The notes under the pieces: generated by a model
What the model was told of the DNA's origin: nothing
What the model saw: only the letters and a program-made list of their open reading frames with translations
Database searches by the model: none
Part shown: positions 53,103-63,086 of the stretch, one piece after another
Position numbering within the stretch: the stretch's first letter is position 1
How the letters are laid out: each line of letters starts with the position of its first letter
Position numbers and translations under genes: made by a program
Source of the DNA: CBDDFS01 sp965227255
Lineage (GTDB): Bacteria > Bacteroidota > Bacteroidia > Flavobacteriales_E > Vicingaceae
DNA: 64,000 bases
NCBI GenBank assembly: GCA_965227255.1
Contig: CBDDFS010000003.1
Span: 228,155 to 292,154 of the forward strand
Direction: 5' to 3'

Positions 53103-54097
53103 TATGACAAATACTTAAACCAATCTTTAGTGGCCACTTCAATGCTGTCCTTGTCCCAAAGAGGAGCTTCTCTCCAGTAATCTATGTGATCGAGCATTAT
53201 TTTAACACCTTCTTCAAAGCTTATTTCCGGTTTCCAATCTAATATTTGCGAAATCTCTGTTGTGTCAGCAAATGTACAGTCAGGTTCTCCAGGTCTTTTT
53301 GGTATATATTCAATTTCACCACCAAGCAATTCAACAAGACGATTGATACTGTAAGTATTGCCTGAGCCCACATTCATAATCCTTCCTATGGCTTTATCAC
53401 TTTCCGAGGCTTTGATACAGGCCTTGGCGACGTCAGTTACAAAGGTAAAATCTCTTGTCTGCTTGCCATCACCAACTACTGTATATGGCTTTCCATTTAA
53501 CTTTTGAGCCAAGAAAACGCCAAAAACCGCGCCATATGTACCTGAAGTCCTAGACCTCGGACCATAGACGTTAAAAAAGCGCAAGGAGGTTGCCTTCAGT
53601 CCATAAATCTGGTGCCAGTGTTTAACATATTCTTCCCCCAGATATTTTGTCAGTGCATAAGGGTATTGAGGCCTAATCTCTGCATCTTCTTTGGTTGGAT
53701 ATTCATCGGGAATGCCATAACACGAAGAAGAAGCTGCGTAAACGAATCGATCTACTCCTGCTTCCCTGCTTGCCTCAAGAACATTAAAGGTTCCAATGAC
53801 ATTTGACGTATGATAATCACCGGGTCTCTCTATGGATGGCACTATATCGGCAAGGGCCGCGATATGAAACACTTTATTGATGCCATTAAAATGCTCTCGA
53901 ATAGCTGAATAGTTGGCTATATCACATTCAACAAACTTTAAGTTGGGATTTGACTTAAAATCATTGAGGTTTTGAATATGACCGGTGGAAAGATTATCCA
54001 GGATCGTCACCTTATGGCCTTGCTCCAATAAAATTTCCGAAATGTGGCTGCCTATAAAACCACAACCACCTGTAACAAGAATATTATCCATTGTCAA
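53102..54097 (-). CDS. NAD-dependent nucleotide-sugar epimerase/dehydratase
   Basis: The 331-residue extended SDR has GGCGFIGSHISEIL, catalytic YALTKYLGE (Tyr-x3-Lys) and NVYGPRSRTSG. It is close to UDP-sugar 4-epimerases (GalE/WbpP type). It acts on a nucleotide sugar in the cytoplasm. It overlaps the methyltransferase gene upstream by 4 bp and the kinase fusion downstream by 1 bp. Confidence 0.88.
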   Translation of the reverse strand: MTMDNILVTGGCGFIGSHISEILLEQGHKVTILDNLSTGHIQNLNDFKSNPNLKFVECDIANYSAIREHFNGINKVFHIAALADIVPSIERPGDYHTSNVIGTFNVLEASREAGVDRFVYAASSSCYGIPDEYPTKEDAEIRPQYPYALTKYLGEEYVKHWHQIYGLKATSLRFFNVYGPRSRTSGTYGAVFGVFLAQKLNGKPYTVVGDGKQTRDFTFVTDVAKACIKASESDKAIGRIMNVGSGNTYSINRLVELLGGEIEYIPKRPGEPDCTFADTTEISQILDWKPEISFEEGVKIMLDHIDYWREAPLWDKDSIEVATKDWFKYLS

Positions 54098-55125
54098 TTT
54101 CCCTTTACGAGTTTCTTGAGTTTTCCTTTTGTCAGAGCATCGATGTCGAGCATCAGCTCATTTGCTCTTTGTTTCATTGTAATTTCTTGAGATTTGAGCA
54201 CTTCCGGATCTGTTTTCCTCCATATTCTGGGGATGCCATGCAAATCTCTTTTATGTTGCAAATGACCGCGATATTCAAGTGTGAAACCACTATCTGATAT
54301 CAATTTATTGGTATCCAATCGATGAGCCGGTCTGAATTGCGAATCATTGTCTCTTATGTACAAGCTTCCTCCAGGCTTAAGCACCCGGTGGAAGGTTTTA
54401 ATCATTTTTCTGGCTAGTTTGGAGTTCATTTCCTGTAAGACTTGAACAAGAATTATTTTGTCGAAATACCCATCAGGTAGAAGATCCCATCTCCATGTGG
54501 GAAGATGATGAATGCCTGACTCGGCATTTTCCAGTGTAAAAGATTCAGGATCAACAATATAATCCTGTCTTAAATTCCCACCGGAAGCATAATAATAATG
54601 CTGAAGGCAATAGGATTTTGGAATTGCGTCCATGCCCACATAAATGGTATTTTTATTGTAGCCCGTCCAAAGATTTGACTGACGACCAAAACCTGCACCA
54701 AAATCCAGAACTTTTAAAGAATCATTATCGCCCGGGTAAGGGATCAGGTTAGCAAAGAAGTAATCCTGAGCATTGTATAAGCCAAGACCTTTCCTATATA
54801 TTTCTTCGCTTGTTTCGTAATTCGTATTCTTGAAAATTTTCTGGTCGTACTTGTAACAATGGTCAGTCCATGCACGGAATTGCTCATTGTCCAAGAAATT
54901 ACTTTTCTCAACATTGAGCATCCAGTTTACCCATTGGTGAATGTCGGATGGATTGTCGTAAGTATAGAATTCCTCCGGTAAACCTTCTCCGTAATTTACC
55001 TTCCTCTTTTTTCTTTTTTCCTGGTATTCCCAGGAAACAATCCAATCATCAATAAAGGATTCGTCCTTGTCAAATGTCTTCTTAAAAAGATCGAGGATAT
55101 CTTGTCGATAAGAGATTGTATTCAT
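54094..55125 (-). CDS. SAM-dependent methyltransferase, sugar cluster
   Basis: The 343-residue protein has the Rossmann motif LKVLDFGAGFGRQSNLW near residue 143 and a later MIKTFHRVLKPGGSLYI segment, both diagnostic of class I methyltransferases. The N-terminal ~130 residues are helical and have no clear relative. It probably methylates the sugar or its nucleotide form. It lies between the epimerase and the aminotransferase genes. Confidence 0.78.
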   Translation of the reverse strand: MNTISYRQDILDLFKKTFDKDESFIDDWIVSWEYQEKRKKRKVNYGEGLPEEFYTYDNPSDIHQWVNWMLNVEKSNFLDNEQFRAWTDHCYKYDQKIFKNTNYETSEEIYRKGLGLYNAQDYFFANLIPYPGDNDSLKVLDFGAGFGRQSNLWTGYNKNTIYVGMDAIPKSYCLQHYYYASGGNLRQDYIVDPESFTLENAESGIHHLPTWRWDLLPDGYFDKIILVQVLQEMNSKLARKMIKTFHRVLKPGGSLYIRDNDSQFRPAHRLDTNKLISDSGFTLEYRGHLQHKRDLHGIPRIWRKTDPEVLKSQEITMKQRANELMLDIDALTKGKLKKLVKGN

Positions 55126-55127
55126 TA

Positions 55128-56231
55128 TTAAGCACTAAAGAACTGAGAAACGGCTTGAATCACATGATCGACCTGTTCGTCAGTTAATTCCGGAAATATC
55201 GGCAAACTTAATATCTCTTTCGACTGTTTTTCGGTTTTTGGGTAAGAAATTCTATCAGGAGCGTAGTCTTTCCACGCTTGTTGCTCATGAATTGGTATTG
55301 GATAATGAATTTTGGAGTCTACATTCTTAGATGTCAAAAATTCTTTCAATTCATCTCTACGTTCAGTTTGTATAATGTACGTATGGAAGACGCTATATTC
55401 GTTTTCGGCAATAACCGGCACACGAAAGAAGTCAGCAAATGCCTCATTATATCTCTTGGCTATACTTCTTCTTCTTTCATTCCATTTGGGCAAATGGTTC
55501 AATTTTACACTTAGGATTTCTGCTTGCAAAGAATCTAATCTGGAATTAAGGCTAAAAAATTCACATTCATCTCTACTTTTCAAACCATGATTTCTCGCGA
55601 CGATCAGGTAATTATAAAGGTCCTGGTTGTTCGTTGTGATTATTCCGGCATCTCCACAGGCCGATAAATTCTTCAAAGGATGTAAACTGAAACATCCCAA
55701 ATCACCCAATCCACCAACCATAGTGCCTTCGTAGCTGGCTCCTACGGCCTGTGCAGAATCCTCAACTATAAACAAATCATGCTTGTCTGCAACAGCCTTG
55801 ATCGCCTTCATATTAGCCGGTTTACCGGTTAGATGTACAGGAATAATTGCCTTGGTTTGAGCTGTGATAGTCTTTTCCAAACTTTCGGGATCCATGTTCA
55901 TATCATCATCAACATCACAAAAAACTGCCTTAAAACCAGCTAGAACAATTGAAGAGGCAGAAGCCAGATATGAATTTGGACAAGTAATGATTTCATCTCC
56001 TTCGTTGAGTCCAAGAGCTTTCAAAGCAAGAATCAATGCATCCGTTCCGTTAGCGACGCCAACGGCAAATTTTACTTTATGGAGTTCAGCGAAGGATTTT
56101 TCAAAATTTTCAACGGACTTTCCCAAAATGAATTGTCCGGATCGAATGACAGACTCTACTTTAGGCATTACCTCGTCTGCGATTTCCTCATGCTGGACTT
56201 TAAGATTGATGTAAGGGACGCTCAGGGACAT
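55128..56231 (-). CDS. DegT/DnrJ/EryC1/StrS-family sugar aminotransferase
   Basis: The 367-residue PLP enzyme has the internal-aldimine Lys in CFSLHPLKNLSACGD, the cofactor-binding region VANGTDALILALKALG and the conserved VHLTGKPANM. It transfers an amino group from glutamate to a 3- or 4-keto nucleotide sugar. Its start overlaps the stop of the upstream epimerase by 1 bp. Together with the two epimerases it suggests an amino sugar in the polymer. Confidence 0.9.
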   Translation of the reverse strand: MSLSVPYINLKVQHEEIADEVMPKVESVIRSGQFILGKSVENFEKSFAELHKVKFAVGVANGTDALILALKALGLNEGDEIITCPNSYLASASSIVLAGFKAVFCDVDDDMNMDPESLEKTITAQTKAIIPVHLTGKPANMKAIKAVADKHDLFIVEDSAQAVGASYEGTMVGGLGDLGCFSLHPLKNLSACGDAGIITTNNQDLYNYLIVARNHGLKSRDECEFFSLNSRLDSLQAEILSVKLNHLPKWNERRRSIAKRYNEAFADFFRVPVIAENEYSVFHTYIIQTERRDELKEFLTSKNVDSKIHYPIPIHEQQAWKDYAPDRISYPKTEKQSKEILSLPIFPELTDEQVDHVIQAVSQFFSA

Positions 56232-57211
56232 TATTTCAAATGGATCTCATTCATTAGTTTCACATTGAAGTATTTGATATCGGACATTGAATTGGGTATT
56301 TGTCCGTCATCAAATGCTTCCTTTAAATCTCTAACAGCGTCTTCGATAGTATGTTCAGGCTCGAAGCCTAATTCATCTTTGATCTTTTGAGATGAAATAT
56401 GATAAGACCTCAGATCATCAGTTGGCGATGTTACAATCTCAATATCATCTCCAACTACATTCTTAACCATTTGAGCAATGTCGGCCACTTTGTGATTCTC
56501 ATAACCAACATTGTAAATTTTCCCTGCAATTTTTTCTTTTGGGAGTCTAAGCATTAACAAGTAGGCTGAACACATATCTTCTATATGAATGTTAGGCCTC
56601 TTTTGACTTCCTCCAAATACAGTGATTTTCCTGTTGTTTATAGCGTGATTGGTAAGTATGTTCACTGTAAGATCAAGTCTCAGTCTCCTTCCGTATCCAC
56701 AAACCGTCGCTGGTCTTATGGTTGTGGTAGTGAATTCTTCAGTCTGGTACTGATTTAATATTTCTTCACACTGAGCCTTAAACTTAGAATAATCTGTAAG
56801 AGGTTCCAAGCTCATATCCTCTGTGACGTTTGGCTCGTCTTTGATTCCATATACGCTCGAAGAAGAGGCATAAATAAACCGCTTAACACCAGAATCACTG
56901 GCTATTTTAACCATTGGCTCAAATGCATCAAGATTAATGGATTTTCCAAGCGACGGATCCAATTCAAAACTAGGATCATTTGAAATGCAAGCCAGATGAA
57001 TTACTGCGTCGTGACCTGGTATTGTTTTGCTTAAAAGTTCGGCATCCCTGATATCACCTTTGATGATTGTTAAATTCTCGTGTTCTTCAAGAACATTTTC
57101 TCCGTAGAGAAATAAATCGAGAACCGTCACCTCATATCCTTCATTTAAAAGCTTGGGCGTCAATACAGAACCGACGTATCCGGCCCCTCCAGTTATGTAT
57201 ATTTTGTTCAT
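56231..57211 (-). CDS. NAD-dependent nucleotide-sugar epimerase/dehydratase
   Basis: The 326-residue extended SDR has GGAGYVGSVLTPKL, catalytic YSKFKAQCE and TIRPATVCGYGRRLRLD. It is a second, distinct epimerase in the locus. Its substrate cannot be fixed by sequence alone. It overlaps both neighbours (1 bp and 4 bp). Confidence 0.87.
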   Translation of the reverse strand: MNKIYITGGAGYVGSVLTPKLLNEGYEVTVLDLFLYGENVLEEHENLTIIKGDIRDAELLSKTIPGHDAVIHLACISNDPSFELDPSLGKSINLDAFEPMVKIASDSGVKRFIYASSSSVYGIKDEPNVTEDMSLEPLTDYSKFKAQCEEILNQYQTEEFTTTTIRPATVCGYGRRLRLDLTVNILTNHAINNRKITVFGGSQKRPNIHIEDMCSAYLLMLRLPKEKIAGKIYNVGYENHKVADIAQMVKNVVGDDIEIVTSPTDDLRSYHISSQKIKDELGFEPEHTIEDAVRDLKEAFDDGQIPNSMSDIKYFNVKLMNEIHLK

Positions 57212-57996
57212 TTTTTCTTTTTTAATAACATTAGATTATTTTCCGGAAGTTTGAGATTGTTGTTCCTAACCGACCTTTTAATTCTGAGGATATCTAATCC
57301 ATTCTTGTCACAATTTTCCTCCCACATATTAAAAGATCTAATTCTTTTATTTACAAATACTTCCTCATTCTCATCATTATTGAAATTATCCCAAGCTTCT
57401 TGTCTTTCCTTCCAAGTATTGAAAGAATTAGTCTTGTTGAATTGAACATCTTGAGTTTGGTCTCCAAAACTACCACCAATTACGATGACACCATTGTCCT
57501 CTAATAAATCACTTAGGTTTTTTATTGCTCTTGACCATTTCTTATCTGAAATGATATGAAACATTACGCCTATGGCATTGATTATGTCGAATTTCTCACC
57601 GGACTTGAATGCATTGCTTGAAATATCTCCTTGGGTAATGCTGACTAAGTTATTGTCTTTATATTTTTTCTGTAAATGATCGCAACATATGTCAGAAAGC
57701 TCAACTCCTAATACATTTTTAGCACCAAAAACCGACATATAAAAATCAATCCAATGTCCAGCACCTGACCCAATGTCCAACAGTGATTTTGGCTTTTTAA
57801 TTTGCAAATCAATAAATGATTCGATTATGTTGATTTCCAAAAGGTTGTAATGATATCTCGAGATTAATTTACTAGCAGCTGGAGATATTGTAACTCTATC
57901 CGAAAACTCATTGTCAAAAACTGATCTGTGCCAAGATTCAAAATATTCCTTAGCATTATATTCTTTTCTTTTCGCTTTAATTAACATCTTATCCAA
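57208..57996 (-). CDS. SAM-dependent methyltransferase
   Basis: The 262-residue protein has LLDIGSGAGHWIDFYM (about 72-87) and GVELS at the end of the next strand, which mark a class I methyltransferase. It overlaps the WbqC gene by 16 bp. The DNA from here to about 61950 is visibly more AT-rich than the flanks. The acceptor is unknown, probably a glycan residue. Confidence 0.82.
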   Translation of the reverse strand: MDKMLIKAKRKEYNAKEYFESWHRSVFDNEFSDRVTISPAASKLISRYHYNLLEINIIESFIDLQIKKPKSLLDIGSGAGHWIDFYMSVFGAKNVLGVELSDICCDHLQKKYKDNNLVSITQGDISSNAFKSGEKFDIINAIGVMFHIISDKKWSRAIKNLSDLLEDNGVIVIGGSFGDQTQDVQFNKTNSFNTWKERQEAWDNFNNDENEEVFVNKRIRSFNMWEENCDKNGLDILRIKRSVRNNNLKLPENNLMLLKKKK

Positions 57997-58712
57997 TTTG
58001 AGCCTTTTCTAATTACTGATAAACAATCTTGAATTCCGCAATGAAATAGTAAATCTACAATACTCATATATGGCTTGAAATTAAATCCAGAACCATTATA
58101 AGTCGGGTGAATATAATCTTGTTTATAAATTTCTATATTCTTTTTTCTAAAGTTATCGGGATTATAAATTCCTAAATCTAGACCTGCCTTGAAGTTGTAA
58201 TACTTTTCGATTCCGGTAATTTTACATAAATCAATTATCTTCTGTTCAGGGGACTCGAATTCAACTTGATCATGATATTTGGACGAATAATCAACATTTA
58301 ATGTAATGCCTATTGATTTAGCAATTTCAATATTTACACGAGTATTGTATTCTGAAACAGTATATTCATTCTCTTTCACATGTAAAATTCTATTCAGCAG
58401 TGCAATAGTCTCATCAAAATACTTACTCTTCCTGTAATATGAATTTAAAATGTTTAGATGCTCAACAACAAAGCTCGAGTCAACAAAAGATTGTCTAATC
58501 TGATCCTTTTGGCCGCCTTTTTTTACCCTCAAAGTTAGCCACGACTCTTTATCGTTTTCATTTTTAACTTTATTCCTAACGATGAATGACCTCTTTACGA
58601 TCTGAACATCATCAAGCACGATCCACTTGTCGACTTTATCCAATAGCTCAAAATAACCCAACCAAGGCAAATAATTTGGTTGAGTAATTGCTCCTTTAAC
58701 CAAAATCTTCAA
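57981..58712 (-). CDS. WbqC-family protein
   Basis: The 243-residue protein matches WbqC in its opening (QPNYLPWLGYFELLDKVDKW, then LDDVQIVKRSF) and in size. WbqC-like proteins occur in O-antigen and capsule clusters, often beside aminotransferases or methyltransferases; their reaction is not well defined. The start overlaps the 3' end of the sulfotransferase gene by 17 bp. Confidence 0.85.
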   Translation of the reverse strand: MKILVKGAITQPNYLPWLGYFELLDKVDKWIVLDDVQIVKRSFIVRNKVKNENDKESWLTLRVKKGGQKDQIRQSFVDSSFVVEHLNILNSYYRKSKYFDETIALLNRILHVKENEYTVSEYNTRVNIEIAKSIGITLNVDYSSKYHDQVEFESPEQKIIDLCKITGIEKYYNFKAGLDLGIYNPDNFRKKNIEIYKQDYIHPTYNGSGFNFKPYMSIVDLLFHCGIQDCLSVIRKGSNWIRC

Positions 58713-59673
58713 ATTTTAATTTTGACTCTATTTCTTTAAAGTCATTTCTTTTTATCACATTTTTCGGACTAGGTATAGCAATAGAAGATGGGATAGGACC
58801 ATTTATTACAAATGCCAGTAATTTCTCAACAATTTCCTTTTTATCTAAATCAAGATAATTTAGTTCAAATATATCTTCTCGCTTAATGTTTTTTAGCTGA
58901 GATTCTACTTCATTAATAATAAAAGTCAATTGAGAAATTACTTGATCAATTGCAGGCTTTGAGTAAAGTAACTTATAGTTGGGTATTCGAGTACTCCACC
59001 AAGCATTTTGATTGCCATATTGCAATTCTCTTGCCGTAAGGATAGATTGAACAACAAACCTTGGGTCACGTCTGATGAAAATAAATTTACTATTTGGTAT
59101 ATGCTTTTTAATCGAAGTTATTTTTAACGAATTATAGTTTAAATTCTTGACGAGTAAATTTTTTTTATGATATCCTGCATACCCTTTTAATTCATCGTTC
59201 AATCCTGTCCAATTAATATTATTTAGATCCTTTTCATTCAAATAGTCACTATTTCGATGATTCATCCAATGTTGCCAGAAAAAACCGAATTCATGAGGGC
59301 TATGATCCCCGGAGGTTAAGCCTAGCTCTGAGTTATATTTTATTTTTTCTTTATCATTTGAAATGCTCTTAAAAACTTTTGCACCGTAAATTGGAGCCAT
59401 CCAATATTTCGAAATGAAATTATTGAAGTAGCAAACCATATTAGTACTGCAGATTAATTGAGTCAGAAGTGTTGACCCAGATCTTGGAACACCAACAATA
59501 AAAAATACATTGTATTCTTCAGAAAAGTTTTCTACAATCAGTTTTCGTTCTTCGGACAAATATGATTCATTCTTATGATAAAGTTCGATATCCTTAACTA
59601 AATTTCTTTTCCTATGAATTCGATATTCATTATCCCAATAAACAGCTTCGAAGAAATCTGTTGGATTACCCAT
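58696..59673 (-). CDS. Sulfotransferase
   Basis: The 325-residue protein has a PAPS 5'-phosphosulfate loop (FIVGVPRSGSTLLTQLI, about 53-69) and the 3'-phosphate segment FIFIRRDPRFVVQSI near 195. It transfers sulfate from PAPS, probably to a hydroxyl of the polysaccharide or its lipid-linked unit. Its stop overlaps the WbqC start by 17 bp and its start overlaps the glycosyltransferase stop by 8 bp. Confidence 0.87.
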   Translation of the reverse strand: MGNPTDFFEAVYWDNEYRIHRKRNLVKDIELYHKNESYLSEERKLIVENFSEEYNVFFIVGVPRSGSTLLTQLICSTNMVCYFNNFISKYWMAPIYGAKVFKSISNDKEKIKYNSELGLTSGDHSPHEFGFFWQHWMNHRNSDYLNEKDLNNINWTGLNDELKGYAGYHKKNLLVKNLNYNSLKITSIKKHIPNSKFIFIRRDPRFVVQSILTARELQYGNQNAWWSTRIPNYKLLYSKPAIDQVISQLTFIINEVESQLKNIKREDIFELNYLDLDKKEIVEKLLAFVINGPIPSSIAIPSPKNVIKRNDFKEIESKLKFEDFG

Positions 59674-60877
59674 CTTTGGAAAATATAATTGGTTTATTCT
59701 CTGTCTTTTTACCCTTTAAAACTTCAGAGTAAAAGTCAAATAATCGAGCTGAATTATTCTGCAAACTTTGACTTTGAGCGAATTCTTTGACATTTTTTAT
59801 AAGACCATGGTAATCGCAATTCAATAATTTAATTCTTAAATTACTAATGTCCTCTTTATTGATTTTAAGTCCTATTGACATATCTGATATTATTTTGCCT
59901 CCATAAGTATTGTGATCACCTATTATGGTCGGAATACCTGCTTCCAGATATGTAAAAAGCTTATTCCCAATTCCAACTTTTCTTTTCTCATGATAAACTC
60001 GCTTCTCCCCTGTAGGCTCATGCCACCATAGACCCCAATTATATTTGGAAATTTCTTTGGCCATCTTCTTGTATGGCACAGGAGAATGAAAGTGAAAATA
60101 TTTTTCGCGGGAAGCCAGCGCTTTATAAGCTTTGGCAAACTGAAATTGATAAGGATTTGGATAAATATGGAAATGAATTTTTTGTCTCGCTAACTCTTTA
60201 GCAAATTCGAGATAGTATATGTATTTAATATTTGGATTTGATGAAATTGCTCCTGTATAAACTATATGAATTTCGTCATTGTTCTTTTTCGGCTCAATCG
60301 TTGGACTTAGATCATAATCACAATGATCATACCATGTAATTTCAGGACAACTTATATTGAATCCATGATTTATGTAATAATCGATTTCATATTTAGGTCC
60401 TTTGTGCACAATTCCTGAAACTTTTTCAAAACAATATTTCTCAACTTCAAAAGTCCTCCTTTCAAGATTTTGAATACCATTAGAAATACCCGTAAAATCT
60501 GCCCCATCAGACATGATCACCGGGAATTTCGTTTTCCTGAGAATGTATTCAATGTGATTGTAAGGTTCTGCAAAACAATGAACTATATCAGGATTTATTT
60601 CTTCAATAATTCTTTTCATTTTTCTGAAGCCAAATCCGATTTTCTCATTAAGCCTTCTGTAAATCTTTTCCGCTTTAGGAAGCTTGAACAAGATACTTTT
60701 TCGGGTAAAAAAATGTACTTCATCAAATATACCTTCGAAAAGATCCTCATCATAAAAAGATTCCTCACAAACCAAAATGAGTTTAACCTTATGCGTGTAC
60801 TTGAGAGCCTTGGCCATTTTATAAGGCCTGATCCTGGATCTTCTTGGTACAAAAACAACGGTCAATTCATCCTCCAT
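59666..60877 (-). CDS. Glycosyltransferase (GT-B type)
   Basis: The 403-residue protein has an N-terminal Arg/Lys-rich strand (FVPRRSRIRPYKMAKAL) and a C-terminal donor-type segment GIGNKLFTYLEAGIPTIIG. This is the GT-B glycosyltransferase plan, but the family is not sure. It lies between a sulfotransferase and a deacetylase gene and overlaps both (8 and 11 bp). Confidence 0.7.
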   Translation of the reverse strand: MEDELTVVFVPRRSRIRPYKMAKALKYTHKVKLILVCEESFYDEDLFEGIFDEVHFFTRKSILFKLPKAEKIYRRLNEKIGFGFRKMKRIIEEINPDIVHCFAEPYNHIEYILRKTKFPVIMSDGADFTGISNGIQNLERRTFEVEKYCFEKVSGIVHKGPKYEIDYYINHGFNISCPEITWYDHCDYDLSPTIEPKKNNDEIHIVYTGAISSNPNIKYIYYLEFAKELARQKIHFHIYPNPYQFQFAKAYKALASREKYFHFHSPVPYKKMAKEISKYNWGLWWHEPTGEKRVYHEKRKVGIGNKLFTYLEAGIPTIIGDHNTYGGKIISDMSIGLKINKEDISNLRIKLLNCDYHGLIKNVKEFAQSQSLQNNSARLFDFYSEVLKGKKTENKPIIFSKDG

Positions 60878-61949
60878 TTTTCATTAGATATTTATCATGA
60901 AAACCTGACAAAGTTTCAAATTCGGCCTTGCCACCTTCATTGATCCAAGATAAATATTGATCGAAGGATTTGTTATAACCATAAGTCTTAGGATGGGAAA
61001 TGGCAACAATTGGAATGCTTTGGTCTGGTTCTTTATCAATTGAAGCAAATTTCCGGAATATTTTTTCTGTGATGAACTTCATTTCTGAAAAAGTCGAAGC
61101 ATCAGAAAAATTCAACATTCTGACGGATTTATCACTCAATCGTTTGGTCTTTTTGATCACCGCATTAATCTTTCCTTTTTCGCACCTTTCAGGATAGAAT
61201 TTCTTAAAATTTGGCAGTTTTAATAGCTTGAAATAAATTGATTTAGATCTACCTATTTCAACGGTGCTAATAGGGATTTCAGTTATTTCACCTTCATCAT
61301 CTTTTAAGCTATTTCTCATTTTCCATAAAGGTCTACTTGGACAGTCTGTAAAATCATATCTTGTCAAACCGTCATCAAAATATTTTCCAGGCGCGACTGT
61401 GGAATCAATTTTGATTCCATATTTATTCAGCGCATCAAGAATTTGATTTTCAGGCTGAATGGACCATGCGCCAGCTCTGAAGGCTTTGCAAGAATAATCA
61501 GGTTTCACCTCTCTAAACATTGAATTCAATGTGTCAACTCCTTTCAATATCAACTTATCAAGATTCCATTCGTCATTATGATAATTTACAACTTTGGGCA
61601 GGGCCCAATAACGATAGTCTAACTTCCATTTTTGATTCGAAATAAATTCAAAATTTAACCACTGAGGATGAAAATGCAGTTGAACATCGTGGCCTTTTTT
61701 AATCGCATCTTGAAGCTGACTTTTCATCAAAGTTGCTGGTCGATAATCTCCAATGAATCTTCCTTCTTTTTCAACCTGTTCAAAGGCCCAATACTCACAT
61801 ACATCAAAGAAAAATGTGATTCTGGCTCCTTGTGATTCTGCAACTTTCATCATCTCATCTGCAGGTGAAATGACGCAATTTTCAACGCAACCGCTTCCGT
61901 CACCCCAGACTTCATAATCTGATGTCAGTATTATTTTAAACCTCGACAT
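60867..61949 (-). CDS. Polysaccharide-deacetylase-like protein
   Basis: The 360-residue protein has LTSDYEVWG (candidate catalytic Asp), DVQLHFHPQW (metal His pair) and KAFRAGAWS, which recall the NodB-type motifs of carbohydrate esterase family 4. No signal peptide is seen, so it would act inside the cell on a lipid-linked or nucleotide sugar. Remote similarity only; the other possibility is a non-catalytic relative. Confidence 0.65.
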   Translation of the reverse strand: MSRFKIILTSDYEVWGDGSGCVENCVISPADEMMKVAESQGARITFFFDVCEYWAFEQVEKEGRFIGDYRPATLMKSQLQDAIKKGHDVQLHFHPQWLNFEFISNQKWKLDYRYWALPKVVNYHNDEWNLDKLILKGVDTLNSMFREVKPDYSCKAFRAGAWSIQPENQILDALNKYGIKIDSTVAPGKYFDDGLTRYDFTDCPSRPLWKMRNSLKDDEGEITEIPISTVEIGRSKSIYFKLLKLPNFKKFYPERCEKGKINAVIKKTKRLSDKSVRMLNFSDASTFSEMKFITEKIFRKFASIDKEPDQSIPIVAISHPKTYGYNKSFDQYLSWINEGGKAEFETLSGFHDKYLMKNGG

Positions 61950-62856
61950 TATCTGAATTTGGCTTTAAATAATAGTCCAATAAAATAAGCCTTGAATCTA
62001 GTCCAAGCGAATAGTGATCTCTTGGGTAGATTGCTCACTGAAAAAGATAGTAAGTCAAACTCTTTTTTTAGTAAGGTTTCGATTTTTATCACTTCGGTGT
62101 TTGACAAGGTTTTTTTCCATTTACCAACATTGCCTTTATCAATTGGTTTCAATGCATTGCTTTTCCAGGAAAGCTCATTCTCTTTTATCAGACTTCCGGC
62201 GCTATCTCTGTGATCCAACATTCTATTTTCAAACTCTAATTCTAAAAAAGCGCAAACTTCTTTAAGAATTGATTCAGGGTTCTCCAAAAGAGACTCATAC
62301 TTCAATTCCATATAATCTATTAGTCTTTATTTGGCGCTTGTCCTTCAAAGCTTTATTCAGACTAAATTTATACTCCGCCGTATGCCAAACCAAACCATGC
62401 TTCTTTCCCCATTCCGACTTCATTCTTGAAGTAATAACATCGCGCGGATCACGTATTATGTGAATGAAATATGGATTATCAAATGATCCTTGGATCTCAG
62501 GTAAGAAGTTGATATTCATTGGATCTTTGTCTCCGATGTATTCAATTCCATTCAGACTATTTAGTGAGTTATATGCATCCGCAATCCTGTATTCTCTTGT
62601 AGGCTCTTGCAATATCCGCCTGAATTCTTCGAGCGCTATTCCATCAAGCTCACCCTCTTCTTTGGCCGTAAGATCTGAAATCAATATGCTTTCCGAAATG
62701 TCTTCGGATTTTACTTCCTTTGATTTCAGGAATTAAATATCGCTTTACAAAATGCGTTTCAGGAGGAAAATATATCTTGGAATGTGCATGAAGCATGCTT
62801 TGAAGCAGTGTTGTTCCAGATCTGCCCACTCCGACAATAAAAATATTCCCCTTCAA
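61949..62856 (-). pseudogene. Sulfotransferase, broken by two frameshifts in the given sequence
   Basis: Three frames together spell one sulfotransferase. The N-terminal part (TTG 62856) has FIVGVGRSGTTLLQSML, the PAPS loop; the middle part has FIHIIRDPRDVITSRM; the end begins ELKYESLLENPE. The first shift is at the AAA run (forward TTT 62719-62721), where one base too many is present. The second lies near 62300-62312, before ELKYESLL, and needs removal of one base (or addition of two). No stops or missense changes are otherwise seen, so sequence error is as likely as decay. Confidence 0.8.
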
Positions 62857-62861
62857 TATTA

Positions 62862-63086
62862 CTAGTCCTTAATTTCCTCGTAATCCACGTACTTCCCAAG
62901 CTTGTCTTTGGATGAATTCCTTTTTTCGCTCCTGTTCTTTTTTGACGAAAAACCTTGCTTATTAGTTGCCTTGGAAGAAAAAATTAAAGGCAATAAGACC
63001 CTTGTTATAAATCGAAAAGAATAAAACGCAAGCAAAATGATCGCCAGCGTCTTAAAGAAATTTACTACACCGGCTTCAATGATCAT
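62862..63086 (-). CDS. DUF4834-like small membrane protein
   Basis: The 74-residue protein has one membrane helix (about 10-34, FKTLAIILLAFYSFRFI) followed by a Ser/Lys-rich tail (SSKKNRSEKRNSSKDK). It matches small Bacteroidota proteins of the DUF4834 type in size and layout. Its ATG overlaps the carB stop (ATGA), so it is co-transcribed with carB. The function is unknown. Confidence 0.65.
   Translation of the reverse strand: MIIEAGVVNFFKTLAIILLAFYSFRFITRVLLPLIFSSKATNKQGFSSKKNRSEKRNSSKDKLGKYVDYEEIKD

Noticed and set aside
47716..62856. Mobile element or integrase as origin of the polysaccharide operon
   Set aside because: No transposase, integrase, attachment site or terminal repeat is seen; only the base composition hints at transfer.
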